A stretch of 64,000 bases of DNA from Haematobia irritans (taxonomy: Eukaryota; Arthropoda; Insecta; Diptera; Muscidae): assembly GCF_050003625.1 (NCBI RefSeq), contig NC_134397.1, forward strand, positions 198,731,063-198,795,062. The letters run 5' to 3'. Shown here piece by piece: positions 21,358 through 32,707 of the stretch. Under the pieces are notes generated by a model. It did no database searches, had not been told where the DNA came from, and worked only from the letters and a program-made list of their open reading frames with translations. Numbering within the stretch: position 1 is the first letter of the stretch; every line of letters starts with the position of its first letter. Position numbers and translations under genes: made by a program.

Positions 21358-21699
21358 TAAACTATCTCAAAGGTACACCACTCAGCCTTGGTTAGACAGG
21401 TCCAATGAACAATAAAAAGCTAATATTTGGCGAGCATATTTTACAGAGTTAAAATAAAAGCGCAATGAACTGAGTTAAGTTTATGCGGGCATAAAATAAA
21501 GAAAATGTCCTTTGGCACCTTCTTCCGTTATTTTATTTATACACACGGAGGAATTAGTCAGCTGATTACAATGTAATTGGAACAGGAGGTATTATACAGA
21601 TCTCGAAACACTTTAAGACTATTTTGTATTCATAAGAGAACCGAATAGTACAAAAAATTGATGGCATAATGAAAATGTTGATGATCGGTGAAAGCCGAA
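21358..21699. other. Spacer between mariner and 29-bp array
   Basis: No gene or repeat I can name; possibly unique intergenic DNA. Confidence 0.3.
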
Positions 21700-24665
21700 C
21701 CTGACAAAAAAATTTTGACAAAATTTTCTATAGAAATAAAATTTTGACAACATTTTCTATAGAAATACAATTTTGACAAAATCTTCTATAGAAATACAAT
21801 TTTGACAAAATTTTCTACAGAAATAAAATTTTGACAAAATTTTCTATAGAAATAAAATTTTGACAAAATTTTCTATAGAAATACAATTTTGACAAAATTT
21901 TCTATAGAAATAAAATTTTGACAACATTTTCTAAAAAAATAAAATTTTGACAAAATTTTCTATAGAAATAAAATTTTGAAAAAATTTTCTATAGAAATAA
22001 AATTTTGATAAAATTTTCTATAGAAATAAAATTTTGATAAAATTTTCTATGGAAATACAATTTTGACAAAATGTTCTATAGAAATAAAATTTTGATAAAA
22101 TGTTCTATAGAAAAAAGATTTTGAAAAAAAATCTACAGAAATAAAATTTTGACAAAATTTTCTATAGAAATAAGATTTTGAAAAAATGTTCTATAGAAAT
22201 AAGATTTTGGCAAAGTGTTCTATAGAAATAAGATTTTGAAAAAAAAATCTACAAAAATAAAATTTTGACAAAATTTTCTATTAAAATAAAATTTTTACAA
22301 AATTTTCTATAGAAATAAAATTTTGACAAAATTTTCTATTAAAACAAAATTTTGACAACATTTTCTATAGAAATAAAATTTTGACAACATTTTCTATAGA
22401 AATAAAATTTTGAAAAATTTTTCTATAGAAATAAAATTTTGACAAAATTTTCTATAGAAATAAAATTTTGACAAAATTTTCTATAGAAATAAAATTTTGA
22501 CAAAATTTTCTATAGAAATAAAATTTTGATACAATTTTCTATAGAAATAAGATTTTGAAAAAATGTTCTATAGAAATAAGATTTTGGCAAAGTGTTCTAT
22601 AGAAATAAGATTTTGAAAACAAAATCTACAGAAATAAAATTTTGACAAAATTTTCTATAGAAATAAAATTTTGACAAAATTTTCTATAGAAACAAAATTT
22701 TGACAACATTTTCTATGGAAATAAAATTTTGACAACACTTTCTATAGAAATAAAATTTTGAAAAAATTTTCTATGGAAATAAAAGTTTGACAAAATTTTC
22801 TATAGAAATAAAATTTTGACAAAATTTTCTATAGAAATAAAATTTTGACAAAATTTTCTATAGAAATAAAATTTTGACAAAATTTTCTATAGAAATAAAA
22901 TTTTGACAAAATTTTCTATAGAAATAAACTTTTGACAAAATTTACTATAGAAATAAAATTTTGACAAAATTTTCTATAGAAATAAAATTTTGACAAAATT
23001 TTCTATAGAAATGAAATTTTGACAAAATTTTCTGTAGAAATAAAATTTTGTCAAAATTTTCTGTAAAAAAAATTTTCATAAAATTTTCTATAGAAAAAAA
23101 ATTTTGATAAAATTTTCTATAGAAATAAGATTTTGACAAAATGTTCTATAGAAATAATATTTTGAAAAAAAAAATCTACAGAAATAAAATTTTGACAATA
23201 TTTTCTATACAAATAAAATTTTGAAAAAATTTTCTGTAGAAATAAAAGTTTGCCAAATTTTCTATAAAAATAAAATGTTGAGAAAATTTTCTATAGAAAT
23301 AAGATTTTGAAAATTTTTTCTATAGAAATAAAATTTTGACAACATTTTCTACAGAAATAAAATTTTGACAAAATGTTCTATAGAAATACAAAATATTCTA
23401 TAGAAATAAAATTTTGCCAAAATTTTGTACAGAAATAAAATTTTGACAAAATTTTTACAGAAATAAAATTTTGACAAAATTTTCTATAGAAAAAAAATTT
23501 GACAAAATTGGTAGATTTTTTATTGTTTAGAAATAAAATTTTGACAAAATTTTCTATAGAAATAAAATTTTGACAAAATTTTCTATAGAAATAAAATTTT
23601 GCCGAAATTTTCTATAGACATAAAATTTTGACAAAATTTTCTATAGAAATGAAATTTTGACAAAATTTTCTGTAGAAATAAAATTTTGTCAAAATTTTCT
23701 ATAGAAACAAAATTTTGATAAAATTTTCTATAGAAAAAAATTTTGATAAAATTTTCTATAGAAATAAGATTTTGACAAAATGTTCTATAGAAATAAGATT
23801 TTGAAAAAAAAAATCTACAGAAATAAAATTTTGACAAAATTTTCTATACAAATAAAATTTTGACAAAATTTTCTATACAAATAAAATTTTGACAAAATTT
23901 TCTATACAAATAAAAGTTTGCCAAATTTTCTATAAAAATAAAATGTTGACAAAATTTTCTATAGAAATAAGATTTTGAAAAATTTTTCTATAGAAATAAA
24001 ATTTTGACAAAATTTTCTACAGAAATAAAATTTTGACAAAATGTTCTATAGAAATACAAAATATTCTAAGAAATAAAATTTTGACAAAATTTTCTATAGA
24101 AAAAAAAAATTGACAAAATTGGTAGATTTTTTATTGTTTGGTAGATTGGTAGAATTCTTTATGTTTTGTTAGATTTTGCAAAATTAATCCCCTCCACCAA
24201 TTTTCTATAGAAATAAAATGTTGACAAAGTTTTCTATAGAAATAATATTTTGAAAAAATTTATGGAAATAAAATATTGACAAAATTTTCTATAGAAATAA
24301 AATTTGGACAAAATTTTCTGTTGAAATAAAATGTTGACACCATTTTCTATGGAAATAAAATTTTGTTTAGAAATAAAATGTTGACAAAATTTTCTATAGA
24401 AATAAAAATGTCTAAAGTAAAAAAATTTTGAAAACTATTTAGAAATAAAAATTTGACAAAATTTAGAAACAAATTTTTGAAAAAAATAAATGTAGAATTA
24501 AATTTTAACAATATTTTCAACAGAAAAAAATTTTTCTATACAAAAAAAAAAATGACAAAATTTTCTATAGAAATAAAATGTTTACAAAATTGTCTAAAGA
24601 AATAAAATAAAGGCAAAATTTCAAAAAAAATATAAAATTTTGACAATATTTTCTATAAATTCAAT
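21700..24665 (+). repeat. 29-bp minisatellite array (plus orientation)
   Basis: About 100 imperfect units of 29 bp built on 'ttttctatagaaataaaa' + 'ttttgacaaaa'. The unit contains the palindrome TTTCTATAGAAA and AAAATTTT. Variation is mostly single-base (gacaaaa/gaaaaaa/gataaaa). A block near 23040-23480 is echoed at 23640-24110, so higher-order duplication also occurred. No spacers are present, so this is not a CRISPR array. Confidence 0.9.
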
Positions 24666-24756
24666 ATACATTTGATAGATTTTAGGTAAAATTTTCTTCA
24701 AAAATTTTCTAGCTCTTACCCCTTACGAGAATATTGCTAGCTATGCCAATGTTTAA

Positions 24757-25269
24757 CCCTTTCACTACCGATGTCCACTTAGAAGGACATTCGAAAAAGA
24801 CATCAAATTCTATTTTCCCACTTAGTTTCGATTTATTTCTCGATGTTATTTCAAAGTAGAGGCTTTAATCTAACTAAGCTATAAATATTTTCCATATTGG
24901 TGAGCACAAAAATAAATTTTTATAAACTTCTTTGACAATAAACGAAAAATATGAAAATTTGAGACAATTTTTCTACTGTATGTCTTTAGTAAATTGACAT
25001 TTATACAAAACCTATAGCTGATAATTTTTCGGGATCTTTTTGTATTTATTCTCATACTTTGAAAAATATTATAGACCAACTAGCGCTTCTTTTCGTAAGG
25101 CCATTTTGTCACCATTCAAGAATCAAATTTTCAGAACAAGCTCATATAGCTCTTGAAGTAATTGAGGTAGGATCTCAACATGACAATTTTTGTTTTACAT
25201 GCTGTTAGTACTAGTAAAAACAAGAGAAAAATTAAAGTGTATATCCTTAGGTTTATTTAGGTAGTGAAA
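24757..25269. mobile_element. piggyBac-like MITE (TTAA, CCCTTTCACTACC)
   Basis: The left edge is TTAA then 'ccctttcactaccgatg'. The right edge is 'ggtagtgaaat' followed by TTAATTAA, an imperfect inverse. TTAA target and CCCTTT-type ends are the piggyBac signature. There is no transposase. The right end is degenerate. Confidence 0.5.
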
Positions 25270-25974
25270 TTAATTAATTGACAATTGTGACAAATAAAAA
25301 GAAAAATTCAAAATAAAATTATTTTGTTACAAATCGGTCGTGTATATTCCAAAATTACACGAAAGATTCAGTAATGCCAATTTCATTGACAAAAGTAACT
25401 TCGCAATAGCCCCGAAAACTAATAATACACTACAAAAACTATTTACTAATCTAAAACCAAAAATTGACGACATGGATAAATCCAATTTAATATACGAAAT
25501 AAAGTGCAATGGGAACGAAAAAGACGTGTGTGACAAGGTTTACGTAGGAACTACAAAAAATAAATTAAAAACTCGTTTATCAGGCCACAAATCAGATCTG
25601 AAACACCGTTTGCAGAGACCTATGCAAAAAACAGCATTATCAACCCACTGTGCAGGAGAACACCATCACCCAGATTTGGAGAGAGCGCGTGTGTTACAGT
25701 GTGAGAGTAATTACAACAAGAGACTAACACTGGAGATGTTGCACATTCTCAATACACCAACACAGAAGCAGTGCTGCCGCTACTACTTCAATCGAAGTAT
25801 TTTGCTTCATTTTCATAAAATTTACTTCGTCACTCCTTTTTCCAAAAATCTGCTTCACTTTTTGTCCTGCTTCAAATTTTTAAATTTTTTCCCATATTAC
25901 CTAATTTGTTTCCTATTCCTTTAATTACGATGAACATAGCGGTTTTAATCATTGAATTATTAACCGATGTGGAA

Positions 25975-26577
25975 AGATTTTTGCATAGTTATTAGAGACC
26001 ATATACTTACACCACGTACCAAATTTCAACCGGATCGGATGAAATTTGCTTCTCTACACTAATAGAAAAAGTTTCGTTATATTAACGAAATGTGTCGTTA
26101 AAAGTCAGCCAATGAAACCAATTCGTTAATAGAACGAATTTTCTACCAATCAACATAACGGTTCGTACTATTAACGAATATTTTCATTGTATCAATGAAA
26201 ATGTTTCGTTATATCAATGAAAATTTTTCGTTGGATGACTTTTAATGAAATTTTCTTTGTGTGTAAGAGGCACCGCAAGCCCAATCTGGGGACTGTTTAT
26301 ATGGGGGCTATACGTAAAAGTGGTCCAATATGGCCCATTTGTAATATCATCCGACCTACATTAACTACTTGTGCCAAGTTTCAAGTCGATAGCTTGTTTC
26401 GTTCGGATGTTAGCGTGATTGCAACAGGCGGACATGCTTAGATCGACCCAGAATTTCACCACGACCCAGAATACGAGTATATATACTTTATGGGGTCTTA
26501 GAGCAATATTTCGATGTGTTGCAAACAGAATGACAAAGTTAATATACCCCCATCCTATGGTGGAGGGTATAATAAAA
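25975..26577. repeat. Dispersed 'ttatacc' repeat inside the hAT element
   Basis: Contains 'accaaatttcaaccggatcgg', 'tatatgggggctatac', 'agcttgtttcgttcgga' and ends 'atacccccatcctatggtggagggtata'. It is interrupted by a palindromic MITE at 26057-26263. Confidence 0.7.
26057..26263. mobile_element. Palindromic MITE, TA target, CACTAATAGAAAAAG ends
   Basis: Ends 'cactaatagaaaaagtttcg' and '...aaattttctttgtgtg' between TA dinucleotides. The inside is rich in 'ttaacgaa/ttcgttaa' inverted motifs. It is inserted in the phrase 'gcttctc-agaggc' that is uninterrupted in other copies of the repeat. Confidence 0.65.
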
Positions 26578-26995
26578 TGAATTCTATTGTTTTGTTTTCA
26601 AAAATGTATGCTACTTCAATTTTTTTTCAATCTACTCCACTTCTTTCCAAAATCTACTTCACTCAATTTTTCACTAGCGGCAGCACTGCACAGAAGCGAA
26701 TAAACTATAAGACAGACACTGACAATTTGGCGCAAAGCTACAGAAATCTCATTAGAAAAAGCAAAGCGCAGCAGAGTAAGCGTTAGTAATGCAACAGACA
26801 CCGTCGTTAGCTATTTACTCTACAGTTGGTGTATTATTTTTTGTTCTTTTCGTGAGTGTTTTTAATGTAACATGCAATTTGTACGTATTTAAATGTATTG
26901 TGTATATATTTTCTTTTCTATTTGTATACGCAGAAAAATTTTCCCGATGAAGTCTTTCAATGAAAAGACGAAATATTGAATAAATAAAAATTAAT

Positions 26996-27430
26996 CATCC
27001 AGACCTCGAGCTCGTTTTTATCAACAATTATCAATTGTAAAATTATTATGTATAAAAAATTTTGAAATATTCAATTTGTTTTAAATTCATTTCAGAAAAG
27101 TATCGAAATAAATGGTCCTCATAATTGATGGTAAGAATTACTTCAATTATTCTTGCGAATCCTAGCATAATTCCTCATATTTCGAATCATACATATCCAT
27201 TTTTCTCTATTTTAAAATTTAAATCAATTTGACTGACAATCAAAGTTTCAATATGGCGACTCACATTTTTGTTTTTGTAATACTAAAACTACCTTACTAA
27301 ATATGCCTTGCAATAGATCAAACTATTTTTTGTTTATTCAAAATTCAAACTATGTCAAACTAAATAGAGGAGAAACTAAAAAGAGGAAAGGAGAAATCAC
27401 AACGCATGTTTTGTTTTTCCTGGTACAATT
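26996..27430. other. PEBP4 upstream region
   Basis: AT-rich. No clear TATA box at the right distance and no repeat I recognise. Confidence 0.3.
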
Positions 27431-28072
27431 ATGACAGCAAACAATGAAGTTGATATAATTTTTAAAAAATTCAAGATAGTTCCCGATGTGTTGGCAACCG
27501 CTCCAAAACAGTTTTTAAAGGTAATTATCCAAAAATAAAATTAAATTGAATTGCATTCTTTTACAACATACAAAAACTATTTCACTTTTAAGGTAACCTA
27601 TCCCGGAAATATTCAAGTAAATAAAGGCAATGAGCTAACTCCCACCCAAGTTAAGGATATCCCCACTGTTGAATGGAATTCTGAGGATGGAGCATTTTAT
27701 ACATTGCTAATGACAGATCCTGATGCACCAAGCTGTAAAACTCCATCATTCCGTGAATATCAACATTGGCTTGTGGTTAATATTCGTGGCAGTGCAATTG
27801 ACAGGGGTGACATTTTAACAGCTTATGTTGGTTCGGCACCGCCCCAAGGCACTGGTTTACATCGTTATGTGTTTTTATTGTTTAAACAAATGGAAAAATT
27901 GAAATTTACTGAAAAACATATTCCCAAAAATAATGGATCGAATCGTGGAAAATTTAGCACAGAAAAATTTATACAAAAATATAAATTGGGTGAGGCGATA
28001 GCTGGAAATTTTTATGAAGCCAAATGGGATGATTATGTACCCAGTGTTCATCGGCAATTGGCGGGAAAGTAG
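27431..28072 (+). CDS. Phosphatidylethanolamine-binding protein without signal peptide (PEBP4)
   Basis: Exons 27431-27520 (30 codons) and 27593-28072 with a 72-bp intron; 189 residues. The first exon starts MTANNEVDIIFKKFKIVPDV, with no hydrophobic leader, so a cytosolic location is likely unless an upstream exon exists. The intron position after Lys (FLK|V) matches the other PEBPs. DPDAPSC (72-78) has Cys where the family has Arg, and NIRG (93-96) has Arg for Pro. GTGLHRYVFLLFKQ is kept. It is on the opposite strand from all other PEBP genes here. Intact frame and good splice sites suggest a working gene with altered pocket residues. Confidence 0.88.
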
Positions 28073-28530
28073 AATGTGGTGGAATTTTCGGTTTTTAAGG
28101 GCGTTATGCTTATAGATATGGAACTATTCCACAAAAAATATATTCGTAAACTTTAGCTTTCTTATTGGTGGTAATCACGGTTGACACTTGTACCAAAAGT
28201 AATATAACAAAATTTGAAGAAAATTTTACGAAAAAATCTACCAAATTAAAAAAAAATATTTTGAAGATTTTTTATCAAACTTAAAAAAAAAATGTTTGTC
28301 TCTTCCACAGAAATGTTTTATTATTTTATTTTAGACATTTATTTCAGTATTTGCTATAATATTGCAAATATGATCTCTTCTATTACCGATAATTTTTTTA
28401 GTTATTTATACACCCCAAAAATTATCCTTGAATTGTAAATGTGTCGAATATTAATGGACTTTGACACAATGGACTTTGACGAATGGACCAATACGAACAT
28501 TAAAATGTTTAAAGATATTGAATATATAGA
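28073..28530. other. PEBP4 3' flank
   Basis: AT-rich, with short A and T runs; no recognisable element before the reversed 29-bp array begins. Confidence 0.3.
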
Positions 28531-30730
28531 CATTTTTCTAAAATTTTTATTTCTATAGAAAATTTTGTCAAATTTTTATTTCTATTGAAAATTATGTCAA
28601 AATTTTATTTCTATTGGAAATTTTGTCAAAATTTTATTGCTTTTGCAAACTTTTATTTCATTAGAAAATTTTGTAAAAATTTTATTTCTATAGAAAATTT
28701 TTGCAAACTTTTATTTCAATAGAAAAATTTGTCAGCAATTTATTTCTACAGAAAATTTTGTCAAAATTTTTTTGCTATAGCAAATTTTGTCAAAATTGTA
28801 TTTCTATAGAAAATTTGCCAAAATTTTATTTCTATAAAAAAAATTTTGCGAAAATTTGATTACTGTAGAAAATTTTGTCAAAATGTTATGTCTATAGAAA
28901 ATGTTGTTAAAATTGTTTATTTTAATAGATAACTTTGTCAAAATTTTTTTTCTAAAGAAAATTTTGTCAAAATGTTTTTCTAAAGCAAATTTTGTCAAAA
29001 TGTTTTTCTTATAGAAAACTTTGCGAAAATTTTATTTCGAAAGAAAATTTTGTCAAAATTTTATTTCGATAGAAAATTTTGTCAAAATTTTATTTCGATA
29101 GAAAATTTTGTCAAAATTTTATTTCTATAGAAAATTTTGAAACAATTTTATTTCTGTAAACAATTTTGTCAAAATTTTCTTTCTATGGCAATTTTTGTCA
29201 ACATTTAGACTTTCCTTACTTGTTTTATAGAAAATTTTGCGAACATTTAATTTCTATAGACAATTTTGTTAAAATTTTATTTCTGTAGAAAATTGTGTCA
29301 AAATTTCAATAGAAATTTTTCAATAGAAAATTTTGCCAAAATTTAATTTCTATAAAAAATTTTGTTAAAATTTTATTTCTATAAAAAATTTTGTCAAAAT
29401 TTTATTTCTATTGAAAATGTTGTCAAAATTGTATTTCTATAGAAAATTTTGGCAAATTTGTATTTCTATAGAAAATTTTGACAAAATTTTATTTCTATAG
29501 AAAGTTTTGGCAAATTTGTATTTCTATAGAAAATTTTGACAAAATTTTATTTCTATAGAAAATTTTGTCAACATTTTATTTCTATAGAAAATTTTGTCAA
29601 AATTCTATTTCTATTGAAAATGCTGTCAAAATTGTATTTCTATAGAAAATTTTGTTAAAATTTTATTTCTATAGAAAATTTTGTCAAAATTTAATATCTA
29701 TAGAACATTTTGTCAAAATTTTATTTCAATAGAAATTTTTTGCAACATTTTCTTTTCTATAGAAAGTTTTTGCAACATTTTATTTCTATAGAAAATTTTG
29801 TAATTTTTTTCTGTAGAAAGTTATTGCAACATTTTATTTTTATACAAAATTTTGTCAAAAATTTTTTCTGTAAAAAGTTTTTGCAACATTTGATTTCTAT
29901 AGAAAATTTTGTCAAAATTGTATTTCTATAGAAAATTTGCCAAAATTTTATTTCTATAAAAAATTTTGCGAAAATTTGATTAATGTAGAAAATTTCGTCA
30001 AAATTTTATTTCTATAGAAAATTTTGATACAATTTTATTTCTGTAGACAATTTTTCAAAATTTTGTTTCTATGGCAATTTTTGTCAACATTTTATTTCTA
30101 TAAAAATTTTGTCAAAATTTTATTTCTATAAAAAAATTTGTCAAAATTTTATTTCTATAGAAAATTTTGTCAAAATTTAATATCTATAGAAAATTTTGTC
30201 AAAATTTTATTTCAATAGAAAATTTTGTAAAAATTTTCTTTTCTATAGAAAGTTTTTGCACTATTTTATTTCTATAGAAAATTTTGTCAAAATTTTATTT
30301 CAATGGAAAATTTTATTTCTATAGAAAATTTTGTAAATTTTTTTTCTGTAGAAAGTTTTTGCAACAGTTTATTTGTATAGAAAATGTTGTCAATTTTTTT
30401 TCTATAGGAAGTTTTTTCAACATTTTATTTCTATAGAAAATTTTGTCAACATTTTATTTCTATAGAAAATTTTGTCAACATTTTATTTCTATAGAAAATA
30501 TTGTCAAAATATTATTTCTATAAAAAATTTTGCAAAAATTTTATTTCTATAGAAAATTTTCTCAAAATTTTATTTCTATAGAAAATTTTGTTAAAATTTG
30601 ATTTCAATAGAAAACTTTGTCAACATTTTATTTCCATAGAAAATTTTGTCAAATTTTCATTTATATAGAAAATTTTGTCAAAATTGCATTTCTATAGAAA
30701 ATTTTGTAAAAAATTAATTTTTAGAAAATT
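28531..30730 (-). repeat. 29-bp minisatellite array (minus orientation)
   Basis: Reverse complement of the 21.7-24.7 kb array: 'ttttgtcaaaa' + 'ttttatttctatagaaaa', about 75 imperfect units over 2.2 kb. With the plus array it brackets a 3.9-kb stretch holding PEBP4 as an inverted pair. Confidence 0.9.
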
Positions 30731-31022
30731 TAATTTTTTTTTTTAGAAAATTTGTGAAGAGGAAAATTTTGCAAAATTCCACTACTAAAGCGAGACCCCG
30801 TAGAGTGAAACAGGGAGTTCCCCAAGGTACTTGTACATAGAACTAAACGGATCAAAACAGCAAAATTGAAAATAAAAAAAAAAAACAAACTAATGTTTAA
30901 TAGCTGAACATATCACAATTTATTTGATCCCACATTGTAACTTAAACATAATCCCTGTTCCCATTTCCAAGTTATAAATACTTACGTACTATATTGATTG
31001 ACTGATTAATTCCCCCTATGAC
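30731..31022. other. PEBP5 3' flank
   Basis: About 290 bp. 'agagtgaaacagggagttccccaaggtac' (30803-30831) resembles the VPQG-coding stretch of a non-LTR reverse transcriptase and may be a tiny retroelement scrap. Nothing else is seen. Confidence 0.3.
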
Positions 31023-31703
31023 CTACTTTGTTTTAAGTCCCAATAGCCTCAGAATAACATCGGAATATTCATCGTATTGAGCCTCATAGAAATTGCCAGC
31101 TATCGGTATACCCAAATCATATTTCTTTATGAATCTCCGTGTAGAGAAATGTGGACGCCCTTTGGTACTAGTGGCCGCTGAATATGTCTCATCAAACTGT
31201 ATAGCTTTCGGTTGTTTAAACAGCAAATAGACATAGCGATGTAGTCCAGTACCTTGATCAGGACCTGATCCCTGATACTCTGACAAAATAGTGCCTTTAG
31301 TTATATTATTGCCTGGTATATTAACCACAAGCCAATGTTGCCATTCTCTCATAGTTAGATCATTACGAGATGGGGCATCAGGTTCGGTCATTAGAAGAGT
31401 GTAGAATACACCCTCACCAGCTTCCCATTCAACATTAGGCTCATTTTGTACTTGGGTGGGTGTTAATTCATTGCCTTTATTCACTGTGACTCCATTGCCA
31501 AATGTAACCTTTAATAGACCAGAATAGAGCTTTTGGAAGAAATTAAATTCGTAGGTTTTAGTTACCTTTAAAGTTTCTCTTGGTCCTTCATCTAAAAGAT
31601 CTGGTATAACTTCATGTAATAGCATAGCTTTTGAAATCTCATTTTCTTCTCCTTCCGTAGAATATATCAAAACTAATAGAAACCCATATTTTAATAAAGC
31701 CAT
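31023..31703 (-). CDS. Phosphatidylethanolamine-binding protein, secreted type (PEBP5)
   Basis: Exons 31566-31703 (46 codons) and 31023-31508; 207 residues. The leader MALLKYGFLLVLIYSTEG looks like a signal peptide. The intron (31509-31565) is only 57 bp, divisible by three and free of stops, so the unspliced message stays open. I call it an intron because GT-AG ends and the position match all other PEBPs, and because the 19 extra residues would break the fold's first strand. TEPDAPSR (87-94) has Glu for the first Asp. His104, NIPG and GTGLHRYVYLLFKQ are present. An open extension upstream to 31799 is rejected because a TATA box lies inside it. Confidence 0.88.
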   Translation of the reverse strand: MALLKYGFLLVLIYSTEGEENEISKAMLLHEVIPDLLDEGPRETLKVTKTYEFNFFQKLYSGLLKVTFGNGVTVNKGNELTPTQVQNEPNVEWEAGEGVFYTLLMTEPDAPSRNDLTMREWQHWLVVNIPGNNITKGTILSEYQGSGPDQGTGLHRYVYLLFKQPKAIQFDETYSAATSTKGRPHFSTRRFIKKYDLGIPIAGNFYEAQYDEYSDVILRLLGLKTK

Positions 31704-31762
31704 TTTGACGTGACCTCTTCTAATTTCAAATCGATATTGAATGGAACGTATTCTTAGATCAG

Positions 31763-31770
31763 TATATATA
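31763..31770 (-). promoter_or_regulatory. TATA box of PEBP5
   Basis: TATATATA 60 bp upstream of the chosen ATG (31703). A start site near 31735 would exclude the upstream in-frame ATG at 31799. Confidence 0.5.
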
Positions 31771-31799
31771 AGATATGATATGATATATGACACCTTCAT

Positions 31800-32257
31800 A
31801 TATATTCACGCATTTTCTATTGTTGGAAAGCTTTATGCTGAAAATTGGAAAATCTTACATTCTTTAAGTAGTAAAAAAAAAAAACATTGTACAGTGGTGT
31901 GATACGCTTAATTGAAATTGACCACAACAATAGAAAACGCATATTCATTCGTAAGATGTAAATACTCGTATTAGAGCTCGACCGAAACGGGGTTTCTTTG
32001 CCGAAGCCGATATTTGGCACAAATAGCAATAATCGGCCGAAACTGAATATTTTTCTAAAATTTGTAATTGGAAATTCGGAGAGAAACGGAATTACATATC
32101 TACACCCTAAAAAAACGCTTCTGTAACATACCATATAATCCCAAACACATTCTGCTTCAAGCAAAATATTAAAATATTGTTTGTATTGTCAAACAGAAAA
32201 AAACCCTTTTAATGCTTTGTGTGTATATATTTTTAAGGCGCCAATTGGTTGCTTCCA
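31800..32257. other. Intergenic, with a scrap of a CACCCT-ended MITE at 32103
   Basis: 'ta|caccctaaaaaaacgcttctgtaacata' at 32101-32130 and 'cccaaaca-attctgcttcaagca' match the left end of the 34-kb and 58.5-kb elements. No right end is found, so it is truncated. Confidence 0.5.
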
Positions 32258-32707
32258 TTTTTATACCCTGCGCCACACTGTGGAACAGGGTATTATAAGT
32301 AAGTGCATATGTTTGCAACACCCAGAAGGAGACGAGATAGACACAGGGTGTCTTTGGAAAAAATGCTCAGGGTGGGCTCCTGAGTCGATATAGCCATGTC
32401 CGTCTGTCCGTGAACACATTTTTGTAATGAAAGTCTAGGTCGCAGTTTTATTCCAATCGACTTCAAATTTGGCACAAGTATGTGTTTTGGCTCAGAATAG
32501 AACCCTATTGATTTTGGAAGAAATCGGTTCAGATTTAGATATAGCTCCCATATATATATTTCGCCCGATATGGACTTATATGGCCCCAGAAGCCAGAGTT
32601 TTACCCTAATTTGCTTAAAATTTTGCACAAGAAGAACAATTAGTACTATAGTCAAGTGTGCCAAATTTTATTGAAATCGGTTCAGATTTAGATATAGCTC
32701 CCATATA
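32258..32707. repeat. Dispersed 'ttataccctgcgccac' repeat, part 1
   Basis: Starts 'ttataccctgcgccacactgtgg', then a 'gtccgtctgtccgtg' run and units of 'gaaatcggttcagatttagatatagctcccatata'. It continues at 33642-34093 and 36985-37316 after two insertions, ending '...agggtataatatagtcggc' and 'ccgcccgactttagactttccttacttg'. Confidence 0.65.

Larger units (their letters stand above)
25769..26688. mobile_element. Non-autonomous hAT element, 920 bp
   Basis: Flanked by the 8-bp duplication CACAGAAG (25761-25768 and 26689-26696). Inverted ends are CAGTGCTGCCGCTA / TAGCGGCAGCACTG, with subterminal 'tacttc/gaagta' repeats. Removing the element and one duplication restores an open Penelope frame, which proves the boundaries. 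No hAT transposase; the inside is a dispersed repeat. Confidence 0.88.
25330..26995 (+). mobile_element. Penelope-like element, 5'-truncated, split by a hAT element
   Basis: The open frame from about 25340 carries the C-terminal GIY-YIG-type endonuclease of Penelope-like elements (KVYVGTTKNKLKTRL..H) and a Cys/His-rich end. It runs to TPTQK at the hAT insertion and resumes in frame after it with the residues RINYKTDTDN, ending at 26786. The tail has 'gaaaagacgaaatattgaataaataaa', typical of these elements. The reverse transcriptase part is missing. Confidence 0.8.

Noticed and set aside
22945..23837. Frames rich in 'FYRKFCQNF/ISIENF'
   Set aside because: Translation of the 29-bp array; the same peptide repeats occur wherever the array occurs.
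21700..24665. Regular ~29-bp repeats as a CRISPR array
   Set aside because: Units are head to tail with no unique spacers, the genome is that of an insect, and the repeat is a degenerate minisatellite.
31704..31799. Longer PEBP5 start at 31799 (MKVSYII...)
   Set aside because: The extension contains the TATA box and would place a second charged segment before the signal peptide.
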